Shown piece after piece: positions 1-13,416 of a stretch of 64,000 nucleotides of DNA (position 1 is its first letter; each line of letters begins with the position of its first letter). The notes under the pieces are model-generated. The model worked only from the letters and a program-made list of their open reading frames with translations. It ran no database searches and had not been told where the DNA came from. Where the stretch lies: the NCBI RefSeq assembly GCF_041296385.1, contig NC_091014.1, positions 17,025,578-17,089,577 of the forward strand, given 5' to 3'. The DNA is from Aphelocoma coerulescens (taxonomy: Eukaryota; Chordata; Aves; Passeriformes; Corvidae). Both the position numbers and the translations under genes were made by a program.

Positions 1-2584
1 CTATAGCAAAGGAAAGACATGGTGCTAGGTGTGTGTAATCTGAAGGGATTTCCAGTAAGCCTTGCTTTATGGCTTCTACTTCACAGTGCTGCTGTTACTG
101 TCCAAGTTTAAATCAAATCTTCCACACAATGAAAATCTATTTTACTGTCCTGTAAGTTTCTAGAAAAACCACTTTCTGACTCCTGTAAGATGTATTTCTC
201 TCATCAACCAATGTTTTTATTTATTTTCAGTAAATACCACAAAAGGATCTCTGCATTTTCTCCATTTCAATATAAAAAGGATTTTTCTTGAACAAAGGAA
301 AAACTCCTGTTCATCCTGAGCAATTTCAGTGACCTGCTAAACTAAATGCACTGGCAGGACTTCCATTTAGTTAGTAATTCACAGCTGTCACTGGAGACAT
401 CTCTCTACAAAGAAAACTGTTTTCCTTCCATGTTTATTTGTTCAGCAGAACCTGCTGCATAACAATGTCAATTATTTGCCTTATCAGTGTGTAACCCTGG
501 AGAAGACTAAAATCACAGGAGCCCGTACACTTGACAACCAAACTCAATCAAAACTACTGATAAGAGAACAAAGAGAAACCAGAAGCTTTTGGAGTATGAG
601 CTGAGTAATAGGATGAAGTGACATATGCCTTTCTTTGAGACAAGCAGATGGAGGAGGATTAATTTTCTTTCTTTCAATTTTCTGTTCTCTCCTATGGTTT
701 CCTAAATGCTAGTGCTTGTAGATTTTGCTGTCTTACAAAATTGTCTCATTGCAACTGCAAGACAGTAAAAATAACAAGAACTGAAATGTCTATTGTTTTG
801 TCATTCTTGTAAACAAATCAGAATTAGATTTTTTTCCAGAAATGTCATTATGGCAGATTTACTATTGTAGCCTCCTGGTTAGATCTTTCACCTGCCATAA
901 AGAGTAAAATCTTTGCACAACTTGTTTGCTCTCTGTAGCATTTTTTGCATTAGACACTCCTTTTCAAATATACTGAGAGCTCTCATTTATCCCATCCTAA
1001 CTTGTTTTCTTCACAGTAGCATTTGCTTGCTGTTAGCTGAATGGATAGCGATGGTTCCATCCAGTCCTTGGCAGCTGATGCACTAAAGCTTTGTGTTAAT
1101 TTTTTTTCCTTGCAATTCTCACACATCTTGCTTAATTTCAGGTGCTGATCCCCATAGGTCAGCAGGTTAAACAGGGGCATCTGAAATCCTTAATAGCTGT
1201 TGTTCTCTCCCATATCCTTTCTTAAATATTGCCACCCTGAGAAAAGATGACAGAGCATGGCACGGAACTGCTACGGCAGCGCCAGTTCACAGGCAAGCCT
1301 ATTAAAGCAACCCGAAATTGCCAGCAGTAATGTACCTCTGCAAGTTATATTTCATGTAGTTGACGTCTTTATTCTCTTCTGTGAGAAAAGGTCACATCTC
1401 CCAAGCTGTGCTATAGTTTCCTTTCTAGGAGATTACTGTGATAAATACTGGAATTCCTCCTCTCATCTGCCTGCTAAAGATGAGGGATGTGTCACTGTAG
1501 GTGACCAGCCCATCAAACACTTATGTTATACCATGCAGTGCATCACTGAAATGTTTATACATTAGAACTGTTAGTGTGTTTTTTGCCAGACCCTGAAACA
1601 CTTTTTGGTCATGTTTATTTATTTAAACAAAATGACATTTTATTCACAAGGTGTATTTTTGTAAAAGAAATAATGTTGTCACAAGTCCAGTTATCCAAAC
1701 AAAATGAATTTGGGTATAATGTTGTCCTTAAAACCTATTTGGATTATGTGGTTTTTCTTTGGATAACCATTTCAGATAGATTTTTTGAGGCTTTTCTTTG
1801 AATCTCTGAAGGCCACAACCTTCTTCTTAATGTAATTTGAATTTTTACAAAACCAAGTGTGTGTAAGAACCCAACACCTGGGAGAAATACAGCAAAATAT
1901 TACTCATATTTGATTTATGTAATACTAGCTGTTGCATGCTAAAATAATTATTATGAAAACAGTATTTTCTCTCCCTATTGATTCTCTCTGGTTTTAGTAA
2001 TATTTTTCCTTACATAGTGGGAAATTAAGGACTTTGACCTGTTTGATGTTTGATGACCGTTCTGGAGCTGCTGTGCAATTGTCAGGGTCTTCCTTTGCCA
2101 AACTGCTCTTTGGGTATTGATACCATGACAGAGGCCACTGCTTTCAATCTGAAGATTCTTTTGAAGTCTCAGTGTGAATGTGTTTATCTCATTATGTGTG
2201 TGGACTACGATTACCAAGAAGAGGTACTCATGGCCTAAGAGCTTTTAGGACTTTAGCCTTGGAAATCTTAAAAATGAGCAGTCAGAAAAGATTAAGCTAG
2301 CCCACTGTCACCCACTATACTGAAAAAACATTCAGTTCTTTCATGTTTGTGTCTGGAGGTTGTTTTTTTGTAGATAAGTAAAGAATAAACCCTGCATTCA
2401 GCTATTGGTTTACAAACGCATACTTTGCATGAAAGTTGCGGCATTTATCATCTTACATAGAAATTTGATCTCAAATTCTGGCTGGCCAAAGTTGAGTTGT
2501 AGATATCTATTTTTATCAGTGTAGCAATGTGTAAGAAAGGCAATTAAATATTATATAAAGAAAGTGTGATAGTGTTTTAATTGT

Positions 2585-2635
2585 CTTAGAAGTCCAGGGC
2601 CTTAGGATATTTGTATGTACCTTAGGACTTCTAAG
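2585..2635. repeat. 11-bp perfect inverted repeat
   Basis: CTTAGAAGTCC at 2585-2595 is matched by its reverse complement GGACTTCTAAG at 2625-2635, with a 29-base spacer that itself contains two CCTTAGG copies. It may be a remnant of an old palindromic transposon or simply chance. No target-site duplication was recognised. Confidence 0.5.
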
Positions 2636-4937
2636 TACTCCATTTAGAGTTATTATTTTTCTGTGGTTCCAGTAATATACTCTTTGTTTTGAAAAATTGC
2701 ATTTCTCTGGGACTTGCATGAGAATTATGTATTTGGGTTTTATGTAATTTCTTTAGAATTGTGTTTAACGACAGTAGACTGGGAAATGAAGAACTGACCT
2801 GAGCAGAGAGTATTAAAAGAATGTTTAACCTTGTGAAGCAAAGCTTGAGAGAGAATATGACTATCTTCTAGAACGCATTTGGATTGCTTTATAGTGGGGT
2901 AGATTTAAGTCCTAATGTAATTTTGGTGAAAGATCAAAAGTATATAAATTTTTTCACTTTGATTTTTAAACCATTAGATAAAGTGAAGCATCTCATATGT
3001 GAAATACCAGGACATAAAGAGCAGCATATATTTTCTAACAAAGCTTGATAAGTTTACGTTATTGTGTGATACAGGAATACGAATCCTGGTTTGGGTTTTT
3101 TGTTGTCCTCAAACAAACTAAAGGTGTCTTGAGCACAGTCTCAGTTGTTAATCATGTTTCTCATGTAGTATTTATTGTTTTAGGATACTTTTATTCTTTA
3201 GCTTATAGTGTACAATTGGATTATATTACGTTAATTTGAATTGATGCTTCAGTCTATTGTCTATGGATTCACTTTTGGAATTTCTCTCTGACTGAAGCAT
3301 TCTATATCATATATCTTTCTCTTAAGGTATCAAGGAATGGGTAGAAATTTGTGGGGGTGTAGTTGTTTTTGTACATTGGAAAAAGCTATGCAGCTTGGGT
3401 GATCCCCTGTCTTGTGTTCTTGTGCCTGCATGCTGTGCTCATCAAGGAAGCTTAATTGATTTCTTAATCTGAACAGTGGCATTTTCCTCAGAGATGAAGG
3501 GATTTTCGGATTACTTCTTATTGATTTTTGTGAGGCTTCTCAAGGTAACTGGGAAATTTTCAGTTATCAGATGGGGCAGGTTGTTTCCTCTAACTGTGAT
3601 ATATTCATTAAGTTCTCTTCCACTGCCAAATCATTGGTTCTCTAAGTCTCTTAGAGGTGCACAAATGCTTTATGGGCTTTGACTTGGCAAGTGGGGCACG
3701 ACTGTTTGTTATTCAGAACAAAACACCAAAATATGGCTTCAGATGGTGGTGATTGAGCAATGTAATGGAAATGGCCTCTTTCAGTCCTATATCCCCCAGG
3801 ATACTGACCATATTCTATTTGAACTGTGTTTAGGACTACTTGTTTTTGAAAATACACTAGTTTAAGTAGGCACTGCACTGTGACATATTTATTGAATGTA
3901 AAACTTTCATATCTCTGACAGTTCTACTTAAATTACAGAAAACAGGCAATTGTGCATCAGCCATCCTTAATACATGTTTTCTCTTAAACAAGATGAGATT
4001 TTACTCAGAACAATTTAAAGTGTTTTGTCAAAACATAATAATAATTACTATAAGTTACAAAACCATAAAATTTTTATACACTTTTGTCCTTTGCTTCATT
4101 ATATTAAATTGGTATTTTATGATTTTCTTTCTTCTTTTTCTTTTTTTGGCTGAGTTTTTAGCTATTCATACTACAGTGTTAAAATCTAAGTCATTGTAGA
4201 TAAGGGAATGAAATATGTGTGAATTTGTAGCTGTAGAAATTGTCCCACTTAAAATGCATTGCCAAATTATGGTCAGGAAAACCAAACCAAGAAGAGTGGT
4301 TAGCATATGGACTTCATGGATAGGCAGAATTGTAAATTTTCTCTTGGAATCTGCTATAGAAATATTTTGATCTTGCTTGACTGCAGGAAAAAATAGATAG
4401 AATGTGGTAACTTACTCATTGGTAAGTCATTTCAGGAATTAAGTTCTGCCATAATTTCTGCAGCCTTAATTGGTACAGTACATTCTATGTTTGGATGAGT
4501 TCTGTTTGGATTTTCTTTTAATAGAATGACAACTGATCTTCATGACTTTTTTATACTCTGGAGAGTTGCATCTGCTCTCCTTTATTTGTTGTGTTTTGGA
4601 TGGAACTAGTGGTAAATTACATACTTGGGCTTTTTATTATTTATTTGTTATGATTTATATTTTGGTACACATATCTCTGAATACCATCAATATAACAATA
4701 TTTCATTTAAAAATATGGCAAAAATTGTAATCAGAGTGGTTCAGGGCTGTTCTGTTCTGAGCTCTACCAATTGGAACTTTCAACTCTATTGGAACTGCTC
4801 TATCAACTGTGAAACTTTCCTGGGTGCTTCTTGAGATACTCAGTTCTGTTTTCTCTAGTTTAAGTGTGAGAAAGAACCTAGGACTGTTTTTGTTTGACTG
4901 TCCAATTTAAGTATGAATTTAGATCAGTGTTTGAGTA

Positions 4938-4999
4938 TCATAGAATCATAGAATCATAGAACAATTTGGGATGGAAGGGACCTTAAATCCTTTAGGTTC
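4938..4999 (-). mobile_element. CR1 LINE, 3'-tail fragment only
   Basis: On the + strand the segment opens with repeated TCATAGAA units followed by TTTGGGATGGAAGGGACCTT. This is the reverse complement of the 3' terminus of avian CR1 elements, so the element lies on the - strand. Only about 60 bases are recognisable, meaning an extreme 5' truncation, which is usual for CR1. No coding part remains. It lies inside the TBC1D22A intron, antisense to the gene. The right boundary is approximate. Confidence 0.85.
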
Positions 5000-5617
5000 T
5001 GTGGCAATGTTTGCTTTGATTTTAACTCCTTGTCTTATAAACTTGAGATAATAATGTGTGGATAGTATGTTTAGTTGAGGAAAAGACCTAGCATGCAAAT
5101 TTGATTCCCATTTTAGGGATGAAGATTACTTGTGGATTTGGTTTTAATTTGAGACCAAGGAAATAAGACTACCTGTAGTACCAGTTGAGATGTGGTCCTT
5201 TAATGTACTTTTTAACCAATACCCTTGGAAATGAAGATGTAAATCTTCTGTTCAGCTAAGTGAGCTGAAGCTAAGCACAGCTCCTCTGACATAGTCCTTT
5301 AGAACCACATATTTTATGATTAGCAATTAAGGTTGCTAATGACTTGTGTAAGTGATCCATACTGGATGAAACAGGACTTTAATTGCTATTTTAGTATGCT
5401 GAGTCCTGGAATCTTCTTCAGTAGTCATGAAAAGAAAAACATGAAAGAGAAATGATAAAACCATCAACTTTCCATAAACTTTCATTTTCAGGATGTTAAG
5501 GTGTGTTTCTATGAAGTTCTTACTAGGAATATTGAATTAATTATAAGAATAGCATACTTCTTTATGTTTTCATAAGAGTAAGGGGGGATTGATCAGTTGA
5601 AATGAAAAATTACAGTG

Positions 5618-5678
5618 TATATTTGAATCAAGGAATATATATATGTATATCTATTTATACTATATTTGAATCAAAGGA
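5618..5678. repeat. Direct duplication of a 17-18 bp AT-rich unit
   Basis: TATATTTGAATCAAGGA at 5618-5634 recurs at 5661-5678 with one extra A. The interval between them is TA-rich (5635-5660). It looks like a small local duplication in low-complexity DNA. Confidence 0.7.
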
Positions 5679-8600
5679 TAAAAACATATATACTTGTTGA
5701 GAATCACTGTGTCCTTGAGGTGCTGAATGTAAGCTGGTCGCAGAAGAAATTAATCTTTAAGCTATTTAGATTTTTTTTAAAGTATTAATTTTAAGATGCA
5801 ACAAGTCTAGTTAATATTCTGAATAACATTTTTTCTCTGTAGTTAGATTCCTACTTTTCCGAGTTCTGTATGCTGTGGTCTGTTGATTGAGATGTCATGG
5901 TGTGAAAAAAAGGTCAAAATTAAGATGTATAAGACTGATTGAACTAATTAATGTTCCTTTCAAGGAATTCTAGGTGCATAATATAAGTAATGCACAATAA
6001 AGGAATGTACAAGAAAAAAATCAAATTTAGCATTGAATTTAGGAAGTTTAATGTTACAGTATTTCAGCAAATACTTGGGTTGGGGTTTTTTGACTCTTGC
6101 TTTTTCCTCTAAACTTTCACATTCCAGGTGGAAGTTCTTGAGTGACGCTGATTTATGACTGGCCAAGAATGCGTTTCTTAAATCCTTCAGACTGCATCCA
6201 GTGCAGATTTCAATGCTCTTAACACTTGGCATAGATAAACCAGTGTTTCCCATCTTGTGCTTGTCAGAGTTTCGGTTCATCCATAGTCTTTGAAGTTACA
6301 GGAACGAGGAAGGCATTGCTGCATCCAGTATCTAAAAGGGACTGTTCTGTGCTATCTCAGCCATTGCTGCCATGTGCTTTCCATGCTCAGGAAGCAGCAC
6401 AGGCACCCAGCTGTACCACTGAAGGATCTAGGTCCACTTATGCCTCTTAACCCATATCTGCAGCAAATATTTCTTAAGCTGCAGTAGGTGACCTATTCCT
6501 ACTATCTTTTTAATATTACATTTTGAAATCTTAGTATTCTCAATTCCAGCTTTGCCCAACAGGAAAGAAATGTTTTCTCTGACTCCAAGACACAGGTAAT
6601 TAATAAGATGCACAGCACTCCAGAAATAGAGCTCATTATTTGCAACTCCATGTAGCAGGTGGAGACATCTGGAGAAGTAAGAAGAGGCAGCAGAATAGGG
6701 AATATTACTGAGCACATTGCAAGAGGAGAAACAGTACTCAAGAAAGAAAAGAGAATTTGTCTCAGAGCTAGAGCCCTATTGATTTGGTCCACTATCATAT
6801 CAACAGCAAGGGGCAGAGAGAAGGAAAAAGTAGCACTAAGGCAGCTGATCAAGGTCATCCAGGCTCTGCAGTGTGTGCTTTCATGTCACCAGCTAGTGCA
6901 GTTACTGCTTTGATAGCAGGCTGGAGGGGGAGGATTGGTAGTGAGCTTGGCTGAGTCCCAAAGCAGCAGGTATCCTTCATCCTAAATATCTGGGAAGAGG
7001 ATTAGAGGTTAACATGGCACAGCACCTTGCCAGCCTGGTCACTGCAGCTCTTACAGGGTCGGAGGCACCGCAGCCCTGGCACATCTGTCTTTCTGCTCCA
7101 TAGTGCAGGGAAAGGGACTGAGGCCACGGAGGGGAGGCCACTTGGCCCTAACCATCCTTTCCTTTCACACTTGACAAACCCAAATGCAATCAAGTGAAAA
7201 AGAATTTTGTAAAGGAAATAGGAATTAAATAATCCCTCTATTAATGACTTCTTTTGCCTGTATAGTGGTTGCATCTGGTTGCAAAACAATGTATGAATCA
7301 TCATTCAGCTCTACCTCTGGTGTAACATTATGCAACTTCTCATGAAACCATAAAAATGTTTAGATTTTTTTAATGTATGCATAGGTTCTATTTCTCTTTT
7401 CTATTATCTAAAAAGATAAATGAGCTTTTTTTTTTTTTTCCTTTGTAATATTTGGTTTCCTACTTAAGTTGTCTCAATAATTACTCTAAATAAATTTTAG
7501 TAGAATTTCACCTCATTAGTTCTTTAAAAGTAAGTGCTATGTTCTGGGATTTCAAATAAAACTTCAGAAAGTAAAAATAACTCTCAGAAAGGGTCTATTT
7601 AATCAAGTTGCCAGCATCAATTTTGCAGTGTTTTATATGTGTTCATAATGTGTAATAGGTGCAGCTCTTATTAAAAATACAGTGGTTAGCATTTTCTTAT
7701 CAAATCAATGAAGATTATATATAAATTTAATTTACGTTTAAGTTACTTATATGCAGTCCTAAAGTATAATATTGAAAAGTTTATGATCATAAAATATAGT
7801 AAGAGTGTAAGTTCTGCCTATCAGTATAAAATAGAGCTGTTGTAGACCAGAGGTACTCAGACCATAATTACATTGCAGTTAACAGCAGGAAGGATTAACA
7901 ACTCCCATAGAAAAGTACTGCATTTTAGGAGGGTCTTTATTTGTTAAATTAATAGACTGGTTCTCAGTTTTGACACTAAAACTAATTCTATTAACATCCA
8001 CAGTATGTTCAAGTTTGATTTTAACTTTAGTTACTGCCATTTTATATTATCTAAAATGAAAACACTATTGCTGGTTTTTATGTCCTGTTAAGTTTCTCCT
8101 ATAAAAAAAACCCAAACCCTTGCAATTGAACTTTGTCAATAACTCACACAGACAAAACCTATGAATTTTCAAGGTAAATATATTGCTTTGATTAGCACAG
8201 AAGACACCTTAGTGCTCTACTCACTAGAATAAGATATTTATGTTTTGTAAAGTATCAACCTGTTATTTTTTCTGTAATTGGTTTTGATGTTCCTTCCTCC
8301 AAGATCCACATATGGAGTCAGAATAGGGGTGACAATAGATAGCATAAAAACTACAGATAGCCATTGCCAAATAACCAATATTATTGCCCAATTTTTTGCT
8401 AAAAATTGTATTTATTAACGGGATTATAGCAGACGTCATACTGTAAGGAGATTTGACAATGAGTGAGATTTCAAAACATGATAAAATTTGCTTTCTTTGC
8501 CCTGGGTTTGGGGTTTTTAAGGATTGTTTTAATATGCTGAGATTTCACTGGGTTATAATCTCAGTGAGGAGAAAGAGGCTGATAACTTTGTAATAATTAT

Positions 8601-9063
8601 TAAAAATATATTTTGTGAAATTTTATTAATATTCAGTTTTGATTTAGTCTACAAGGAGCAGACCTTGACCTTTTTGATTTTAGAGGAAACTGAGGAATAA
8701 GGGCTTTGGAAATCACCTTTTTGAGCTATCTGGTAGTCTGGTATTTTATTGTAGATATGTGTATTGGATCTTGTGGGATAACAGTTTTTTCACTCAAGAA
8801 TAATTTTGTATCTGAAAACAGCCATTGCTTAACCTGCAGTATTACTCTTAACTGTTGTGGTGTGCAAAACATAGACCTCATGCTTTTACTCTTCACACAT
8901 CTAGAGGTGCTTTTATACCACAGCACTTCCAGCATATTTACCACTGTCTTGTCTTAACTACAAGATGAAGAGAGTAGTTCTAGAATACATGTTAATTATC
9001 TGAGAAAAATTACATTTTGAAATTACATTTACTTTAAAATTTCACTCTATATAGCTGCTTCTA

Positions 9064-9119
9064 AGTATTTAAAAATACTTTATATATAGTAGCATAGTTG
9101 AATATGCTATATATAAAGT
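9064..9119. repeat. Two adjacent AT-rich hairpins
   Basis: AAGTATTT at 9064-9071 pairs with AAATACTT ending at 9080. Directly after it, ACTTTATATATAG...CATA (9077-9096) pairs with TATGCTATATATAAAGT (9103-9119): 17 pairs with a 3-base bulge and a 6-base loop. The two stems share a few bases, so they are mutually exclusive at the junction. This could be a palindromic transposon remnant or an AT-rich cruciform; no function is shown. Confidence 0.65.
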
Positions 9120-9775
9120 GTTTTAGCATATTTTACAAACACATTCGTAAAGTATCATGTAAATCCAAATGTAGTTAAAACTGTGGAAATACAATGAGTG
9201 AAATTCTATGAAATATAAGATTTTTGTTTGGTAACAAAAATGTTGAATTTCAAATGTACTGAAGAATTATTTCAGAATTGTGGTTTAAATACGTCAGTAT
9301 AAACCAAAATCTCAAAGGCTAGTATGTAGTTTACGTTCAGATCTTTTGCCATACTTAAAAGTCATTTTGATATGTAGATTTTTAATCTATTCATAGTCTC
9401 ACCCAGCAACTCTGCTACACAGCCCCCTATATCCTTCAAATACAAATGAAAAATACATATTTCTACTTGTTAGGAAACATACCTTTATTAGGTTCTTGAA
9501 ATGGTCTAAAGTGATAAGTGTTTAGCAGGTCTTTTTGTTGCACTTTTGGATTTCTTTTCTAATTAAGCCCATGTCCTTTAAAAAATAAAACACTGGAAGA
9601 TTTCACTGTGGAAGGGAGCTTCATTGTGCAAGTTGTTGCTGCAAGCCAGGCCAGCATCAGAGCTCAAGCAGCCTGTTCAGGGGTTTGCCAGGCGAGTTGT
9701 GGAAATCCCAGTGGACAAATTCTCAGTTTCCCTGGCAAGCTGCTCAAGCACCCTCATTGCAAAGGATTGTTTTTT

Positions 9776-9811
9776 TATGACAAGTTAGCTTTGTATGACA
9801 AGTTAGCTTTT
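9776..9811. repeat. 18-bp tandem duplication
   Basis: TATGACAAGTTAGCTTTG (9776-9793) is followed immediately by an almost identical copy at 9794-9811 that differs only in the last base. The near identity suggests a recent slippage or duplication event within the intron. Confidence 0.85.
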
Positions 9812-12800
9812 ACTTGTTACTATTGCTTCTTGACACCTCTTTTCTTCTTTCCAACCCCCTGTATGTAGAACTGCTCTTACATCCTGCCTTATCCTTCACT
9901 TCTTGCTGCTAAAAAATGCCAGATTTCTCACACTGTCCTGTGACATCAGCTGCAGCCTCAAAACCATGGTAGTAACACTGTGACTAAAATCGCTTCACTT
10001 TTTGTGCTTGGTGGGGGCAGGAGCAAATACAAGTGATACCTTGATCCTCCTCTGCTTGGCTGGCAAGGAGGGAGGGAGGATGGAGATGCCTTTCCATGGT
10101 GTGTGGCACGAGAGGGCAAACACCACAAACAGACCGAGCTGAAGCTGTGCTGGCAGGCTGGGCCATGCAGATGGGCCCCAGTTCAAGGGATTAAAAATGT
10201 CTGTTCCTCTCAGTAAGAGTACAGAAAAACAGGGCACTCTAATTGCCAAATTCAAAGGATATAATTTTGAGCATATTTTTTGATGATACAGCCAAAATAT
10301 AAACAAACATTGGACTGGGATTTTGGAAACCCCAGATCTGATGATGATCTACTGGCTGCCCTGATTCTTTGGTCAGGTGTCATCAAAATACCATTTAAAT
10401 TAAGCAGAAAACAAAGTTCTTCCAGGAATTTTTTACAAATATTGATTTTCAGACTCAGTTTTCTTCTGAAATAGACCAGGCAGTTTATCATCGACAAGTT
10501 TTTAATGGTAACTATTAATTCACATTATGATTCATCATTTTTCAAAGAGTGCCTCATATTTTAACACTGGTGTGGATAGGAAAATGAATCTAAGCAGGTA
10601 GCATGCATGCCTTATTTGCACATGCAACCTAGTAGTTCCTGTTTATCTGTTGGCAAAAAAAATATGAATGATAATTAAAAAGAAATTAGTAGGCTTGAGT
10701 CACTTGTAGTAATCCTTGCTTTTTTTTTTTTTTAACTGTAAAATGCTGAATTGAACAGTTTTAGACAAACTTCTCATGTGGTCTTATAAATATTAAGTAG
10801 TGTATGTTTGTACATTTCTTAAAATCCAAAGACTTTGTTTAGGGGTTTTTTATTGCTTCTTTATAGTAGTTTCCTTGTTCCAAAGAATGCTCCATATGCA
10901 GCAATAAAGGCTGTATGATTTTCTTTAGCAGTTAAAGAAAACCAAGATTTTCTTATTTAAAGAAAATGACATTTTCTTTACTAAAGTTTTGGCCAACTTT
11001 TACTTTATTTTTAAGAAGATGTAAATTTTATTTCTATCTGAGCAAGTTTTGAAGCTCTGTAATAGATTACAGGAAGATAAGCCGTATCTTTAGACGATCA
11101 TACAAGTAATATGTCTTTGGCCAGTTATTTTACTTGGATTTCTAACACATATTCACTAGTCAGGATCAGTCTTACACTTTGGTCTTTTCCCTTGGAAACA
11201 GTGGCAAAATGCCCACTCAAACAGAAATGGACTTGGACAGTCAATGTATTACTCTGCCATTTATTGATATATTTAATTCTGATGAAAATTATTATCAAAT
11301 TTGGAGCTAATGAAAGAAGTATTAAACTAGTTTGTAATTAACAGTCCTATTTCAGATTTGAGCTATATGTTAAATTTCATATAGTATGGATATTGAAGCT
11401 GTAGTCTTTGGATGTTCCAAAGTCCAAAGAAAACCAAAGCCCAAAAGAAAACTAAAACACTGCTCCAACAATATGAATAGTTTGCACCAGAAGTCTGACT
11501 CAGAAAAGTCTTGAGACTACAAACAGTAAAAGAGGTAATTTCACAGAGCTCACTGAATTAATTGCTGTGTCTTAGGGCTGCTTGAAAGTTACTTTTGTAA
11601 AAGGAGAAAAGAACTTTCATGGAGGTAGGCATTTATGATCTCTCCACACAACCCTCCTACTCTCTACTGCTAATTTATTAATTACAGTTATCAGCATAAC
11701 TGTCAAATAAGTACATAGAAATTTAAAAAAAAAGAGTGGGATTTTGACAATTGTACAATACTTTATTAAAATGTGTTCTCTCAAGTGTAATAGAGACATT
11801 CTCATGCTAACTCTGTTGTATTACTACTTATTATTCATAATTAAATATACAGTACTGCTCAGCTTCTATCCTTTCTCTTTTCATATTACAAGAACCAGTA
11901 TAGCAAGACTGTGAAATAGATGAAGTCAAAATAATTTTCTCAGAAACACAAAGAAATCATTTAATGTTAATTTCTGCTCCTGGCTGTTTCCTAAAATCAC
12001 TGAATCCTTGCTAAGGGCTCCTACAGGCATCTTCTATGAAAGTAGGTGCAGAGGAGGGAGAAGGGGGAGCAAGGAAATTTAAGACTCTTATGAAGAAGAA
12101 TCATTTCCCTGGGTACTTATACATGATACTGCAGCATTCTGATTTATAACAAGATAATGGCTGTGGTTTTAATTGCATTCCCATTCACTTACTTCTGATC
12201 TTTAGAATAAACCTTAACAAACATATTCACACAAAAATATACACATGCACATCCTCACAAATACCTATGCACGTATACAAATGTGCACGAATAGTCTGCA
12301 TTTTTTTCTGCAAAAACAGAGCACCTAGGAGATACAAGCAGGCTTAACAACTTCACTTATTCCTAAGATTGCCTTATACCTCCCATCATAAAAATCCACA
12401 TTCATTTTGTTGTGACTCATCCAAAACTTCTCTTTTGCTGTTTTGCCACAGCTTATCAAAACAATTAAAAGCATGAGACAGGTGATCTGCTCTATGGAAA
12501 TTTTCAAACATGAACTTCAAAGTTGGCTTAGGGTGGCTTTTACATCACATTTGACCTTATGGGTCACCATTTTTTTTTTAAAGAACAAACTAACTTCCTG
12601 AGTTTGGTCAAATTATGAGCCTTATAAAAATTGTCATTTGCATGAAGTCAGGAGACAATTTGTGATAGCTGATCTTCCAAAGAGTCCTCTCAAAGCTGGC
12701 AGGTTTCAGCCCACAGATGAGGATTTGAGGCTTTGTGCTGGTGGGGATCATGGTGGATTTTGGTGCATGTTCATCAGAACTGAATGTGGAGGCACTGTCC

Positions 12801-13375
12801 CGGTGAGCTTCTTGTTACCTCTGTTTCTGGGCTTCCGCTTCTTGGAAGTGAATTTTGCCTAAACCTAATATGAGAAAGAGGAAAAGCTGATCCACAAGAA
12901 AATATTTGGGGATCAGAAACCAGCAGAGAGTGGGAAATCAGGGCTAAGAATTGAGGTGGGAGTTGACTGCAACTGACTGAAATAATAATTTCTTTCGTAA
13001 TTCTTCATGTATAAATAGAGAAGTAGCGTAGCTTTGCATTGGTGTGAGAGAATCCCAGACTTAGCAATCGTCCATAACTTTGAAAATGTGTCTAACAGTA
13101 TAACTTCATGCCCTGGAGCATAAAAATAATTTGAATAGGCAATAACACATTATTTTTCTCAAAAAAATTATCTAGAAAATAAAGATATTTCAGCTACAAT
13201 TAATAGCAGGTTTCTGAACTGAAAGGTTGAATAGCAAGTTCTCTGCAAAAGTCACTAAACCTAAGGGGATCTCAGGTTTGTTTGGGATACTGAGGTGCTG
13301 TATGAGTGATTGCTAGTAAATGATCATTGTATAAGTAATACATAGTTACTACACTGCTATTTGAAAAAATATATT

Positions 13376-13416
13376 TATTTCGTTTTTGTTTTTGTTTTTT
13401 TTTTTTTCCCAATTAG
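13376..13416 (+). promoter_or_regulatory. TBC1D22A: Splice acceptor and polypyrimidine tract of the terminal exon
   Basis: A long T-rich stretch (mostly T from 13382 to 13410, broken by single G) leads into CCCAATTAG, with the AG at 13415-13416. This is a textbook 3' splice site directly before the TBC1D22A reading frame and fixes the exon start at 13417, in phase 0. Confidence 0.9.

Larger units (their letters stand above)
1..13416 (+). other. TBC1D22A: Last intron of TBC1D22A (3' part; 5' end outside window)
   Basis: Everything upstream of the terminal exon at 13417 must be intron until the penultimate exon. I searched by eye for the expected preceding coding segment of the TBC domain (the part with the conserved RLWDTYQ and LVRW-like stretches) and found no match on the + strand, so this intron probably runs beyond the left edge and exceeds 13.4 kb. 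The sequence is AT-rich, with scattered poly(T) runs (for example 7426-7439 and 10720-10733), one CR1 tail fragment, hairpins and short tandem duplications, listed separately. None of the short open frames here resembles a known protein. That it is intron is an inference from the exon; a diverged or very short exon could have been missed. Confidence 0.75.
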
